DNA of 61,585 bases from Microvirga arvi (GCF_016892765.1 NZ_JAFEMD010000035.1:1-61585); one strand, 5' to 3'. Shown: positions 1-8,680, numbered from the stretch's first letter. Translations and numbers: made by a program. The notes: generated by a model not told the origin, from the sequence alone.

Positions 1-329
1 ACCTGCATGTCATTGCTCTGGTCTGTATTATGCTACGACAGGCCGTAAACTACATCGCGGTCCATAACAGCCTCTAGGTTGGCGTGTCATTCACGGATCG
101 CAAGTCAGAAAAGGTTGGCCGCGTGCACAGCAACCCCGTAGTTCCAGTAAATGGCAGTATGTAGCTGCTCTGTAACAGGCACGTATAATTTACTTTGGCC
201 GTTCAAAGACAGGTGCAACGGGCTCATTGTGTATCAGCCCGATCGAGGTGGGGTTGTTCCGTTCTCCGCACCGCCTCGGCTGAGGTTCAAGAACTCCCTT
301 GGCCAGAGGCACAGGCGCCCTAAATCCTG
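1..329. other. Stretch with no recognisable gene
   Basis: Short open frames occur on both strands but none has a convincing start, ribosome site or recognisable protein. It may be the eroded 5' part of the IS110-type transposase whose C-terminus lies just downstream. Confidence 0.4.
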
Positions 330-477
330 CGAATGGCAGGTGGAGGTCACGTTCCAGGACGCCCGGCCGCATCCGTAAGATCAATGCCGTTGCCCTCGCC
401 CGCAAACTTCTGGTGGCCTTGTGGCGGTATCTCACCACCGGTGTGGTGCCGAGGGAGCCCGGCTCAAGGCTGTCTGA
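330..477 (+). pseudogene. IS110-family transposase, C-terminal remnant
   Basis: The translated piece contains KINAVALARKLLVALWRYL followed by TTGVVP, which matches the usual C-terminus of one IS110 transposase group. After VVP the frame is lost, but reading two bases further on gives EGARLKAV and a stop at 475-477, the expected ending. A single-base deletion near codon VVP therefore broke the gene. No recognisable N-terminal DEDD domain was found upstream, so this is a relic. The following 350 bases would correspond to the element's 3' non-coding end. Confidence 0.6.
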
Positions 478-827
478 CCAAGGTTCGGCCGGCGCATCAG
501 CATAGGATGCACCGGTCGGGCGGGTGGTGTGTGACCGGAGCTCGACAGGACTTGCTGCCGTCGCTAAAGATGGGTCCCACCTCCTCAAGCCGGCTTGCCT
601 GAATGACGCATTATGGTCAGGGACAGCTGTTCCGCCGGTTACGAGCGGAAGACGCGAGCAACATGCTCGCCTTGCCCAGCTTCCCCACCCGACTGCTGCA
701 TCCCACAAGAGGGATTGTGATGGCACTTGACCTTTCGCCTCATACGAGTCGGGCAAAAGCATCCGCTGCCTCGGACGGTGGGTTAGACAACGGCCGCGGC
801 AACGAACGGAGGCGTCACTGACAGATG
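478..827. other. Non-coding stretch, probably old IS110 3' end
   Basis: No supported gene. It directly follows the IS110 C-terminal relic and may be the element's 3' untranslated end. The long minus-strand frame across 190-762 is arginine/proline/alanine-rich with no family resemblance and looks like a shadow. Confidence 0.35.
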
Positions 828-1031
828 TCAGGCAGCCACAGACAGGCTGCCCAGCATTGATTCAACGGCTGCATCCGATTTTTGCAGTTGCAGCTGGGAA
901 TGGAGCATAATGGCCTCACGGGCGTAGAGCCGGAACTCCTCCTTGATGTTTTCGGGTGCTTGCTCCCATGACTGACCATCGTCTTTGGCGTCATAGAACG
1001 CACGAGCAACATTCTCAACTTGAGAGATCAT
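828..1031 (-). CDS. Small conserved-looking hypothetical protein (67 aa)
   Basis: A 67-residue soluble, acidic, helix-rich protein. ATG at 1031 is preceded on the minus strand by AGGGG at a spacing of about seven bases, a good ribosome site. The sequence (start MISQVENVARAFYDAKDDG, then a Trp-Glu-Gln motif and a region beginning EEFRLYAREAI) resembles the small alphaproteobacterial or phage-like proteins with an N-terminal VARAFY and a central W-E...F...AR pattern. I do not know a function. It is flanked by IS110 relics, so it may be cargo of the accessory region. Confidence 0.6.
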   Translation of the reverse strand: MISQVENVARAFYDAKDDGQSWEQAPENIKEEFRLYAREAIMLHSQLQLQKSDAAVESMLGSLSVAA

Positions 1032-1209
1032 TTAGTGCCCCTACCGTTAGCGCAGATTTGCTCTGCTTCAGCCATGATTGTACTGGCTATTTTTTTGGAA
1101 AATGACTTTACGAAGGAGGATGAACGCCTTCGCGAACAAGCTTATACGGCCAAGATTTGGAGATTCGCGATGATCCAAAAGGGGTAATTATAAAGGGGTA
1201 TGGTGCCAT

Positions 1210-1560
1210 CCTGCAGTGGTGGAGCTCGCTATGACCGGGTTCAGGCCCTGTGTGGTGATGGGGGGCCGGCCCATCGCTTCATACAGCGCTCCAGCGTCAG
1301 CTGCATCGTTCTTCCCACGTTTTTCGTAAGCTTTGATGTATTGCGGTGGGATAAGCTTCACCACATCTCTCCATGTGCTCAGTAATCTGGCCAGGTAATG
1401 AGATCCACCATATGTCTCGATCTTGATAACTGTTGGAGCCAAGCTCTCGAAGCACTGGATTATTTCCTTGCGCTGCAGCTTCTTGCACAGGATCGGCTCC
1501 TGGGCAGCGTTTACAGAACGCTGTGCGGTTGGCCGCCACCATGGGCCTACTGACCGTCAA
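1210..1560 (-). pseudogene. IS110-family transposase, N-terminal remnant
   Basis: On the minus strand one frame reads KIETYGGSHYLARLL, then VVKLIPPQYIKAYEKRGKND and AADAGALYEAMGRP. This is the N-terminal DEDD region of IS110/IS1111 transposases (compare MEAC.SAHYWAR...VKLIPPQYVKPY.KRGKNDAADA). Upstream in the same frame ILCKKLQRKEIIQCFESL matches the segment that normally precedes it. The frame stops soon after GRPPI and no start codon or C-terminal half is present. Typical residues are changed (METYGG for MEACGS), so it is an old, inactive relic of a different lineage from the copy at 5.4-6.4 kb. Confidence 0.7.
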
Positions 1561-1984
1561 GGAGCGGCGCCGCGAGTGCCGGATGAATCTCCTGAACGTG
1601 GTCTGACTCATGGCCAGGGAATGGCAGCTCTGGGTAAACCGGGGAGGGCGGAGGAACAGCTCCCAAGGATCTCGCGGTATAGGTTACGAAAATCAGACCT
1701 CACGGACAAAAGACTCAAGAGAGAAGGAGAAAACGGCATTTGGACTTGCATCGAAAAAGATACTGCAGGCGAATTCAATATTGCCACACCGTTTGCAACC
1801 GGAGGGCTGACCCGCAGCGCTCAGACGCAGAGCGCCGACTGCCCATTCCGGAAGCTTAGCAGCCGCCTCGGCAGCCCTGAATCGAATTGCGCAAGGCACT
1901 GCTCGCGATAGGGGGCAGGCCCATTCCATCTGATGATCCAGCAAGCCATCGGACGTGTTGTACCGATTGCAATTTCGCTCCCGT

Positions 1985-2605
1985 GCCCGGAGGGAAACAG
2001 CACGGCGCGATGCAACCTGGCAAACTCCGTCTGCAGAGCCTCTCTGGCCCGCAACTTCGCCTCGGCGATCTTCACCAGCATCGCATGACCGGCGATCAGT
2101 GTGCGCACCCGGGCGGCGAACCGGCCCTTGCTGATCTCGCCGATCTTCAGGCCGAAGCCGCGCAGCAGCCCACGCAGGCTGAGTTCGACATCACGCATCT
2201 TGGCCTGCAGCTGCTCGCGGGCCGTGAGCAGCGCCCGCAGTTCCTGCGCCGGTGGCGACTTACCGTGGACACGTCGGAACCAGCCCATGCGCAGCAGCTG
2301 GGCGATGCCCCGCGCATTGCGGCGGTCGGTCTTGACGATCATGGCCGAGAGCGCCGCCTTAACATGCCGGGTCTCCAGCAGCACGACCTCAAACCCCGCC
2401 TGCATAAGGCCGGCATGCAGCCACTGAGAAAGTGGGCCGGCCTCCAGGCCGACGCGGGTGAGCGGCAAGTTCAGACTGACCAGAAAGGCCGTCAGTGCCT
2501 CTAGCTCACTGGCGACCTTCGCCTCACGGATGATCTGTCCTGAGGCATCGAGGATGCAGATGCTGCTCAGTTCCAACGACACATCAATTCCGGCATACTA
2601 GTCCA
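1985..2605 (-). pseudogene. IS110-family transposase, truncated, with stop at codon 3
   Basis: From ATG at 2605 (minus strand) the frame reads Met-Asp-stop(TAG)-Tyr-Ala-Gly-Ile-Asp-Val-Ser-Leu. Relatives read MDYYAGIDVSL, so codon 3 has become amber. Downstream the DEDD N-terminal domain continues (GLEAGPLSQWL, ETRHVKAALSAM, KTDRRNARGIAQLL). In the last motif the second Asp of the usual TDRNDA is Asn, so a catalytic position is also lost. Similarity ends after LHRAVL at about 1985. The C-terminal Ser-containing domain is missing and the remaining codons to 1821 look unrelated. The coding relic is dead in three ways. Confidence 0.8.
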
Positions 2606-2606
2606 T

Positions 2607-2679
2607 GGCTGTCCCTCATGATGCTTGGCGCCGATCCGCTCGGACCCCGGTTCAACACACATCACTCTGAGGGACAGCC
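2607..2679. repeat. 12-bp perfect inverted repeat upstream of the IS110 relic
   Basis: GGCTGTCCCTCA at 2607-2618 is exactly repeated in inverse at 2668-2679 with a 49-base loop. It lies directly 5' of the start of the IS110 relic, the position where IS110-group elements carry their 5' non-coding end. It could be part of the element's structured RNA or simply a stem in the element end. Confidence 0.6.
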
Positions 2680-2722
2680 ACCCCGTTCCGCTACTGCGTC
2701 AGCGGCAGGCCCATTACGGCAT

Positions 2723-3001
2723 CTAGATCCTCGGCCCAGAGGATTTGACGGGTTGGGGATGGCGGAGGAGGGGCAGGCCTTCAGGGGCGACCAGCACCTC
2801 GATGCTTCGCGCCACTCCGGGCTGACGGCGGATCAAGCCGGCCCGTTCCAAGGTCAGGATCATCTGGTGCACGGAAGGCGGAGTGACCTGGAAATGGCGC
2901 TGCATGTCGGTCTCGGCCGGGGGGCGGCCATGAACGCGCGTGTAGGCATCGATGAAGGCCAGGTATTGGCCCTGCCGGTCGGTAAATCTTTGTTCGCGCA
3001 T
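2723..3001 (-). CDS. LexA-DNA-binding-domain-like HTH protein, IS630 passenger
   Basis: A 92-residue protein beginning MREQRFTDRQGQYLAFID. The pattern FTDRQGQYLAFI..Y....GRPPAE.DM...F.VTPPSVHQMI..LE..GLI.R.PG.ARSI resembles the winged-helix N-terminal domain of LexA and related repressors, without the C-terminal protease domain. The start is taken at the internal Met at 3001, since the upstream 22 codons are low quality and overlap the transposase leader. It is transcribed divergently from the transposase, with starts 58 bases apart, so an autoregulatory role over the shared promoter region is plausible. I recall similar small genes beside IS630-type transposases in Rhizobiales. Function unproven. 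Confidence 0.65.
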   Translation of the reverse strand: MREQRFTDRQGQYLAFIDAYTRVHGRPPAETDMQRHFQVTPPSVHQMILTLERAGLIRRQPGVARSIEVLVAPEGLPLLRHPQPVKSSGPRI

Positions 3002-4218
3002 TGGCCACACGCTCGATTCAGGGGCTGATTCAGCTGGGCCTCTCATGCGGGAGGCCGAGATGAACATATGCTACCGGGTCGAGCTGAGCGAGGCCGAGCG
3101 CGCCGAACTCCAGACGATGCTTAGCGGCGGCAAGCCTGCGACCCGCAAGCTCAAGCGAGCGCAGATCCTGTTGGCGGCCGATGCCGGGGTGCCAGACGAG
3201 ACGATTGCCCAGAGTGTCGCGGTGGGCGGCTCGACCGTGTATCGCACCAAGCGCCGCTTCGTGGAGGGCAACCTGGAGCGGGCCCTCAGTGAGGAACCCC
3301 GTCCCGGCGCCGCCCGCAAGCTCTCAGGCCCGGAGGAGGCGCTGCTGGTGGCGACCGCCTGCGCGAGGCCGCCCGCGGGCCGTGCCCGCTGGACGCTGGA
3401 ACTCCTGGCCGGCGAGATCGTGCGGCTTACCCAACATGAGAGCCTGTCGCGGGAGACGGTGCGCCGGCGTCTGGCTGACAATGCGCTCAAGCCGTGGCAG
3501 CAGAAGATGTGGTGCGTGCCCAAGATTGATGGCGAATACGTCGCCCGCATGGAGGACGTGCGTGATCTCTACGCCGAGCCGTCCGATCCGCAGCACCCGG
3601 TGGTGTGCTTCGATGAGAGCCCGGTCCAACTCATCGGTGAGACGCGCCCGCCGCTCCCGGCCACGCCCGGGCAGATCGAGCGGGTTGATTATGAGTATCG
3701 CCGCTGCGGCACGGTGAACCTGTTCGTATTCTTGGATGCGCATCGACCCTGGCGCAAAGTGAACGTCACGGATCGCCGGACGGCAAAGGACTTTGCTGTG
3801 TGCATGCGCGAGCTGGTGGAACTCCACTATCCGCAGGCCGAGCGGATCCGGGTGGTGATGGACAATCTATCGACGCACACGCCCGGGTCGCTCTATGAGG
3901 CCTTTCCGGCTTCGGAAGCGCATCGCCTCCTGCAGCGGCTGGAATTCCACTTCACCCCCAAGCACGCGAGCCGGTTGAACATGGTCGAGATTGAGATCGG
4001 GGTGCTCAAGGGCCAGTGCCTGGACCGGCGGATCGACACGCGCGAGGGGCTTGAGCGGGAAATCGCTGCCTGGGAGCGCGAGCGTAACGCCGGCGGCGCA
4101 CGCATTACCTGGATGTTCACGACCGAAAAGGCCCGGGTCAAAATGAGCCGTGCCTATCCTAAACTCGCCCCTCTCGAGCCACTCGCCAAAAGGTCATAAT
4201 CACTGTGCCGAGGATCTA
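2724..4218 (+). mobile_element. IS630-family insertion sequence with TA target duplication
   Basis: The element spans about 2726-4216 (roughly 1.49 kb). Terminal inverted repeats are GATCCTCGGCCCAG at the left and its near-inverse CTGTGCCGAGGATC at the right (one mismatch). TA dinucleotides at 2724-2725 and 4217-4218 are the expected target duplication for this family. Inside are the transposase (plus strand) and a divergent HTH gene (minus strand) whose stop codon uses the duplicated TA. Both ends and both genes look intact, so this is probably a recent insertion beside an older IS110 relic. Confidence 0.8.
3060..4199 (+). CDS. IS630-family transposase
   Basis: A 379-residue DDE transposase. 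The N-terminal third is a homeodomain-like HTH (LKRAQILLAADAG...ETIAQSVAVGGSTVYRTKRRF). The catalytic region shows the three acidic motifs: CFDESPVQL at about residue 184, VVMDNLSTH at about 267, and SRLNMVEIEIG, with the Glu near residue 310. Start chosen at ATG 3060, which is preceded by GGGAGG and gives the family's usual MNICYRVELSEAER opening. The longer frame from 2952 runs over the divergent HTH gene. No frameshift or nonsense codon was seen, so the enzyme should be active. Confidence 0.9.
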   Translation: MNICYRVELSEAERAELQTMLSGGKPATRKLKRAQILLAADAGVPDETIAQSVAVGGSTVYRTKRRFVEGNLERALSEEPRPGAARKLSGPEEALLVATACARPPAGRARWTLELLAGEIVRLTQHESLSRETVRRRLADNALKPWQQKMWCVPKIDGEYVARMEDVRDLYAEPSDPQHPVVCFDESPVQLIGETRPPLPATPGQIERVDYEYRRCGTVNLFVFLDAHRPWRKVNVTDRRTAKDFAVCMRELVELHYPQAERIRVVMDNLSTHTPGSLYEAFPASEAHRLLQRLEFHFTPKHASRLNMVEIEIGVLKGQCLDRRIDTREGLEREIAAWERERNAGGARITWMFTTEKARVKMSRAYPKLAPLEPLAKRS

Positions 4219-4414
4219 GTTACCTCAATAGCCCACGAGCTTTGGGGAGGGCCCATTACAGACTGTCATTCTTGGTCGCTAGAGGGCGAAGTACCTCCAG
4301 CCCCAAGATTGCCGCCAATGCGGTTAGGGAGCGCCCGCAAAGGGACATCCTGAAGCGAAGACGACCTCTATCGAGAGCCAGCTTTAGGAAGGACCCAACA
4401 GAGCCGGAGCCGCA

Positions 4415-4816
4415 TTAGATGTCAGTGCGGTCTTGAGATTTGAGCGGCTGCATCGCGGTGTTCTTCGGGATTCTGTACACATCGAGAAACCTACCAGTGG
4501 CGGGTCCGCCGATCCCAAAGCCTATCGGCTCTTCCTCGGTTTGGGTCGCAAGAGACAGGTCAGGCATGGTATCAACGATAGCGGCTTGAATCTGATCTAT
4601 TGCCGCTTGCGAATGCAGAGAAAACCGAAGATGGACATGTGAGCCCTCAGCTTCGGCATCCAATGACCAGTGCTTGCCACGCAAGAGCCCAGACTGATCA
4701 AGACTGTCGCTTACATCTGCTAGGAACTTTGCTGCTGATTCAACAGGAACAGTGACTGTGATCGGGAAGGGATGCTCAGTCGTTGCGTCAACCAGAACTA
4801 CCAAGAGACACTCCAC
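4415..4816 (-). CDS. Hypothetical protein (up to 133 aa)
   Basis: A soluble protein of about 130 residues with alternating strand/helix character (ITVTVPVESAAKFLADVSDSL, HVHLRFSLHSQAAIDQIQAAI). The two halves hint at a small alpha/beta fold. The start is uncertain: GTG at 4816 opens the frame, but GGAG just inside it suits the TTG four codons later better. No family recognised. It stands alone between the IS630 element and the IS110 copy. Confidence 0.5.
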   Translation of the reverse strand: MECLLVVLVDATTEHPFPITVTVPVESAAKFLADVSDSLDQSGLLRGKHWSLDAEAEGSHVHLRFSLHSQAAIDQIQAAIVDTMPDLSLATQTEEEPIGFGIGGPATGRFLDVYRIPKNTAMQPLKSQDRTDI

Positions 4817-5199
4817 ACAAGGTACTCTGGCAAATAGCTAATCCGTGTGAAATCGCAGGCAAGGTAAGTAGAACTGATGAGCCCTAACCATAGAGGAGGC
4901 CCAGAGCGTCGCTAAGGGGGTAGGGCAGGTGGTTAGTGGGTGAACAACTAAGTGATCAGCGAGGCCACGGACCGAGCCGAAACGCTGATGAGGGCAGTCA
5001 ACATGGGGTAATCGCGGCAGCGAGTCACCATGGATCTGCAGTCACGCTCATGGAAGCCGGTGGGGCCGGCCAACTCCCCTCGGCTGAGGTGTTTCTATTT
5101 AGTGACACGCAGTTCCCGACCAGCATGTGTGGACGGCGCCTGCGTGGCAAGGGGATTTTTAGCGTTTTGACGATCTGGTCTTGGGCAGCCATGTGTCCG
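4817..5199. other. Stretch with no supported gene
   Basis: Only short frames without ribosome sites or recognisable products. Nothing else seen. Confidence 0.4.
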
Positions 5200-5418
5200 G
5201 CCTTGTTATGCGGCCTACCTAACCGCGGGCCTTGATGAAGTTCGCGGATCAGGTCCCCAACATTTATGCTGCTTCGGAGCGCAACGGCCTATCACGGGTT
5301 TGTCTGATCCTCGGCTCGACCGGTCCGTCATCACACCATCACCTCCACCAACCTTGCAAACTTCTCATCCCGCTTCAGAGGCAGTTTATGCAGCCACTGC
5401 GGTTGGAGCCCGATAGCC
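5200..5418 (-). other. Presumed 3' non-coding end of the IS110/IS1111-type element
   Basis: This stretch follows the transposase stop on the minus strand and has no gene of its own. In IS1111-type members of the family the long non-coding end lies after the transposase gene and is where the guide (bridge) RNA is expected. The element's exact boundary could not be fixed because IS110 elements lack clear terminal repeats and target duplications. Confidence 0.35.
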
Positions 5419-6414
5419 CTAGTTACCCTGCAAAACGGCCCAAGCGACCCGGGCCAATTTGTTGGCGATTGCAATCTTGACGATGCCAGCGGGGCGGCGA
5501 GCCAGGAGCGCGTTGATCCATCCCGCAGCCGCTGAGGCATTGCCGCGGGCATGCCGCAGGAGTGTCGTGGCCCCGAGCACCAGAAGCCGGCGCAGATAAC
5601 GATCGCCTTGTTTGGAGATGTGCCCCAGCCGCACCTTGCCGCCTGTCCCGCTCTGGCGTGGCACCAGCCCAATCCAGGCGGCCGAGCGGCGGCCCGAGTG
5701 GAAAGAGTTCGGATCCGAAATGGTGGCTGCAAGCGCGCTGGCCGTGATGATGCCGACGCCGGGGATCGTCTCGAAGCGCTGGCTCACCTCATTCGTGCGA
5801 TGCCAGACCAGGATCTCCTGCTCGGCCTCAGCAACCCGGACTTGGGCCTCCTCGAGTTGGGCGATGATCAGGCGCACACACCGCCATGCCAGCTCCGGCA
5901 AGGCAGCCCCTCGTACCTTCTCGGCCACTTCCCTGAGCTTGGGAACGCTCGGCAGCCCTTGAGGAGCAATGATGCCGTATTCGGCCAGATGACCCCGCAG
6001 AGCATTGACCAGCATGGTCCGCTTCCGCACGAGCAGCTCGCGAGTGCGGTGGAGCATCAGCACGGCCTGCTGCTCTGGGCTTTTGATGGCCACATAGCGC
6101 ATGGTCGGGCGGGTCACGGCCTCGCAAATACCCGCAGCATCAAGCGCATCGCTTTTGCCGCGTTTGATATAGGGCTTCACGTAGGCTGCGGGCATGAGCC
6201 GAACCTCGTGCCCAAGGGCCGCCAACTCTCGCGCCCAGAAGTGGGCGCTGGAGCAGGCTTCCATCCCAATTAGGCAGGGCGGCAAGCGTCGGAAGAAGCC
6301 GATGAGCTCACCGCGGCGGAGCTGCCGGCGGATCAGAACCTGTCATGCATCATCAATGCCGTGGACCTGAAAGACGTGCTTGGCAATGTCAAGGCCGATT
6401 ACAGTAACTTGCAT
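5419..6414 (-). pseudogene. IS110/IS1111-type transposase, full length but with TGA at codon 24
   Basis: From ATG 6414 the frame reads MQVTVIGLDIAKHVFQVHGI, Asp-Asp-Ala-stop(TGA at 6345-6343)-Gln-Val-Leu-Ile-Arg-Arg, and then continues uninterrupted to TAG at 5419 (331 codons before the stop). Relatives have Gly at the stop position, so GGA to TGA is a single change. The DEDD domain (GLDIAKHVFQ, IGMEACSSAH, KRGKSDALDA) and the C-terminal Transposase_20 region (FETIPGVGIITASALAATI, SAAWIGLVPRQSGTGGK, ISKQGDRYLRRLLV) are otherwise intact. Without stop readthrough or internal initiation it would not be made at full length. The intact remainder implies recent inactivation. Confidence 0.85.
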
Positions 6415-6497
6415 TGGAGCGGCTACCTGTCTGGCGCTGAGGCAATCACCCTACCCCATAGGGCACTGCCGGGGGCAGGAGCCGTTCACTCCATCAT

Positions 6498-6947
6498 TTA
6501 TGGAACTACATGGCTTGTTCGAACGGGCTCCTGCCAGGCCGGCAGGGGGAATGCAAGGTCGTAAGCCCAGTTGAAGACAAACGTGTAGACCACGTAGAAA
6601 ACGGCAAAAGCCACATCCATCGTGAGGGCGAGCAGAAGACCTATGCCAAGGTACCATGCAATGAAGGGGGTCAGGATGGCCATCAGCCCTGCCTCGAACA
6701 GAACAGCATGCAGAACTCGGGCCGGAATACTCTTGCGCGTTCCGCCGGTCACGCGCTGCATGGCGATGTCAAAGATGAGATTGTAGACGTAGTTCCAGAC
6801 CGTTGCGATGGTGGCGCCAGCGACCCCGACAACACCGATGTCGGTCATGGGTATGCCAAAGACCCAGGCCCCGAAGGGGACGACAAGGGCAAGGCCGATG
6901 AGTTCAAAGCTGATGGTGTGACGGATCCGGTCACCGGTCGTGCGCAT
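6498..6947 (-). CDS. PACE-family (bacterial transmembrane pair) efflux protein
   Basis: A 149-residue inner-membrane protein with four predicted helices arranged as two tandem pairs, the hallmark of the proteobacterial antimicrobial compound efflux family (PF05232). The opening MRTTGDRIRHTISFELIGLA and the central WNYVYNLIFD / FNWAYDLAFP repeats fit the family well. Known members such as AceI export chlorhexidine and other biocides using a proton gradient. The substrate here is unknown. Start taken at ATG 6947; the TTG four codons earlier is badly placed relative to GGAG. It lies 60 bases downstream of folE on the same strand, so the two may be co-transcribed. Confidence 0.85.
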   Translation of the reverse strand: MRTTGDRIRHTISFELIGLALVVPFGAWVFGIPMTDIGVVGVAGATIATVWNYVYNLIFDIAMQRVTGGTRKSIPARVLHAVLFEAGLMAILTPFIAWYLGIGLLLALTMDVAFAVFYVVYTFVFNWAYDLAFPLPAWQEPVRTSHVVP

Positions 6948-7007
6948 ACTTAAAATCAATCTCCAGCAGCCATCATATCCGTGTTTGGATCAGCAGGCTT
7001 ATTCTGC

Positions 7008-7676
7008 TCATGCACGATCCAGCGTGGCGCATTCCTGCAGGAACTGCTGCTTGAGTTCAGGGCTGCTGGCCATCTCGCCCCAGCAATAGGTGTTGACCAT
7101 GCGGCTGAGGTGGCTGGCGCGCACGCCGCGCTGGGTCTTGCACATGTGCACGGCGCTGATGCGCACGGCCAGCCCACGCGGCTGGGTCATGTCCATGATG
7201 TATTGGCCGATCTGCTTGACCAGTTCCTCCTGGATCTGCAGGCGTGAGGCGAAGTAGTTCACGATCCGATCATACTTGGACAGGCCGATGATCTTGCCGT
7301 CAGCAGGGGGCAGGATGCCGATGTAAGCCTGGCCATAGATCGGCATCAGATGGTGCGCGCACATGGAGCGCAGCTCGATGGGGCCGGTGACAATCAGCTG
7401 ATCGTAGGCCTGGGCGTTATCGAACTCCGTAATGCGCGGCGGGGCCGTGTAGCGGCCCTCCAGGAGTTCTTCCACGAACATCCTGGCCACCCGCTGGGGC
7501 GTTTCACGGGTGTTGTGGTCGTTCAGGTGGTCGATGCGCAGGATGTCGAACAGCTCCTCCAGCTTCCGGGCGGCCGCCACGCTCATAGCCTCGCGCTCGG
7601 CCTCGGTCAGCGGCTGGTCGAGAGCCTCGTTGCACTTGCGTGCGAGGTTCAGATCACGCGAATGGAAGTTCATCAT
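7008..7676 (-). CDS. folE: GTP cyclohydrolase I
   Basis: A 222-residue cytoplasmic enzyme converting GTP to 7,8-dihydroneopterin triphosphate, the first step of tetrahydrofolate synthesis and also used for queuosine. Zinc ligands are visible: Cys106 and His109 in RSMCAHHLMPI, and Cys179 in AVHMCKTQRGV. The RETPQRVARMFVEELL and GLSKYDRIVNYFASRLQIQEEL signatures are complete. Length is normal. Start at the first ATG of an ATG-ATG pair, preceded closely by GGGG. It lies between a small membrane protein and a PACE efflux gene, away from other folate genes, and inside an IS-rich region, so it may be an extra copy. Confidence 0.95.
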   Translation of the reverse strand: MMNFHSRDLNLARKCNEALDQPLTEAEREAMSVAAARKLEELFDILRIDHLNDHNTRETPQRVARMFVEELLEGRYTAPPRITEFDNAQAYDQLIVTGPIELRSMCAHHLMPIYGQAYIGILPPADGKIIGLSKYDRIVNYFASRLQIQEELVKQIGQYIMDMTQPRGLAVRISAVHMCKTQRGVRASHLSRMVNTYCWGEMASSPELKQQFLQECATLDRA

Positions 7677-7699
7677 GCCCCTGCAGATTGATGTTGTGT

Positions 7700-7885
7700 T
7701 TAGTTTGAACGGTCGATGAGATGGGTAGCCAGGAGAGCGAGGGTCAGCCCACCCAAGATCAGAACCAGGACCAGGATGATGCGGGTTATCTTCTCGTGGC
7801 GCGCCAGCCGGGCATCGATGGCTTCCAGGCGTCGTTGCTTCGCCTGGTCCTGCTTTGCCTTGTCAGAATAGTCATAGGCGTTCAT
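7700..7885 (-). CDS. Small single-pass membrane protein (61 aa)
   Basis: A charged N-terminal half (MNAYDYSDKAKQDQAKQRRL, EAIDARLARHEKI) likely forms a short amphipathic or coiled helix, followed by one hydrophobic segment (ITRIILVLVLILGGLTLALLA) and a short polar tail. ATG at 7885 is preceded by GGGGG on the minus strand. It lies 23 bases upstream of folE on the same strand. Not recognised. Confidence 0.6.
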   Translation of the reverse strand: MNAYDYSDKAKQDQAKQRRLEAIDARLARHEKITRIILVLVLILGGLTLALLATHLIDRSN

Positions 7886-8573
7886 CTAGGCCCCCATAGA
7901 TGAGGTTTTTATCCTCCGCTGCTCTACCAGCCTCCTGCAGTCATGGGAAGATGATCCGCGGAGCGCGCGTCGAATTGCGCTCAGGTGCCTTTTTGATAAG
8001 CGGCTGAGCCTCGGGTGACTGCCGTTGACGCCACTCGGCACCAGGCGCGAAATCAAAGCCTTTGATGGTTGAGCGGGGTGCTTGGACCCCCGAGGCTGCC
8101 CGTCGCTCCCCGCAGGCAAGGCCTCGGATCCCACGAGGCCTTCGCCATATCTGGGCGCAAATTTCGCAGAAGGCCATGCATGGAACCGCTTTGAAGCAGC
8201 TACGGAATTCTTACTTTAGTCGTTGCAGGATGCGTGCGCCGGGCGTGTTGCGTATTAGCTCGATCTAATGCGGAGTCGCCCCTCCGCTGACGCCCTGGCT
8301 GAGATCCGTGTACTCCCTTGGCCGGAGCGTGCTATTGTGGCCGTCGGCGAATGTCCGAGGAGCCTCTACCGAGCCAAGCCTCACACCAGCATCTAGGCCT
8401 AAGAGGGTTCGGTCGAACCGCCGTGCCTATGCTGCCCTGCAAGGCTCCGCGAGCGCCAAGGCTCCTAACTTTGGGCCGCTGGACGCAGCGGCCTTTCCTG
8501 CCCCGCAAAAGAAACGACGGATTCGCACGCCACTCAGCATGGAATGTAAGTAGAAGTTTACGACAACCAAGAA
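7886..8573. other. Non-coding stretch upstream of the folE cluster
   Basis: No gene that I can support. The frames present are arginine-rich and lack ribosome sites. It should hold the promoter of the minus-strand 7885-6498 cluster, but I could not identify one. Confidence 0.35.
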
Positions 8574-8608
8574 AAAGCGCCTGTCCGAAGAGGGCGCTTT
8601 AAGTTTTT
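8574..8608 (+). terminator. Intrinsic terminator, probably bidirectional
   Basis: Perfect 8-bp stem AAAGCGCC / GGCGCTTT with an 11-base loop, followed by AAGTTTTT on the plus strand. An A-run precedes it, giving TTTTTC after the stem on the minus strand. No well-supported gene ends immediately before it. Confidence 0.6.
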
Positions 8609-8661
8609 GGATCCGCAGGGGCAACTACGGTTCAAAGGGTCGCGAATACGGTCATAAGACC

Positions 8662-8680
8662 GGGCGCGCCCTTTTTTGTG
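8662..8680 (+). terminator. Possible terminator: GGGCGCGCCC palindrome followed by T-run
   Basis: A 10-base self-complementary GC stretch directly followed by six T. The loop geometry is poor, so this could equally be an extended outer hairpin. Placed in a non-coding stretch. Confidence 0.35.

Noticed and set aside
190..762. 190-codon minus-strand frame
   Set aside because: Overlaps the IS110 C-terminal relic on the other strand and has random-looking composition.
2952..3059. Longer start for the IS630 transposase
   Set aside because: The extra 36 codons overlap the divergent HTH gene and do not resemble the family; ATG 3060 has a strong ribosome site.
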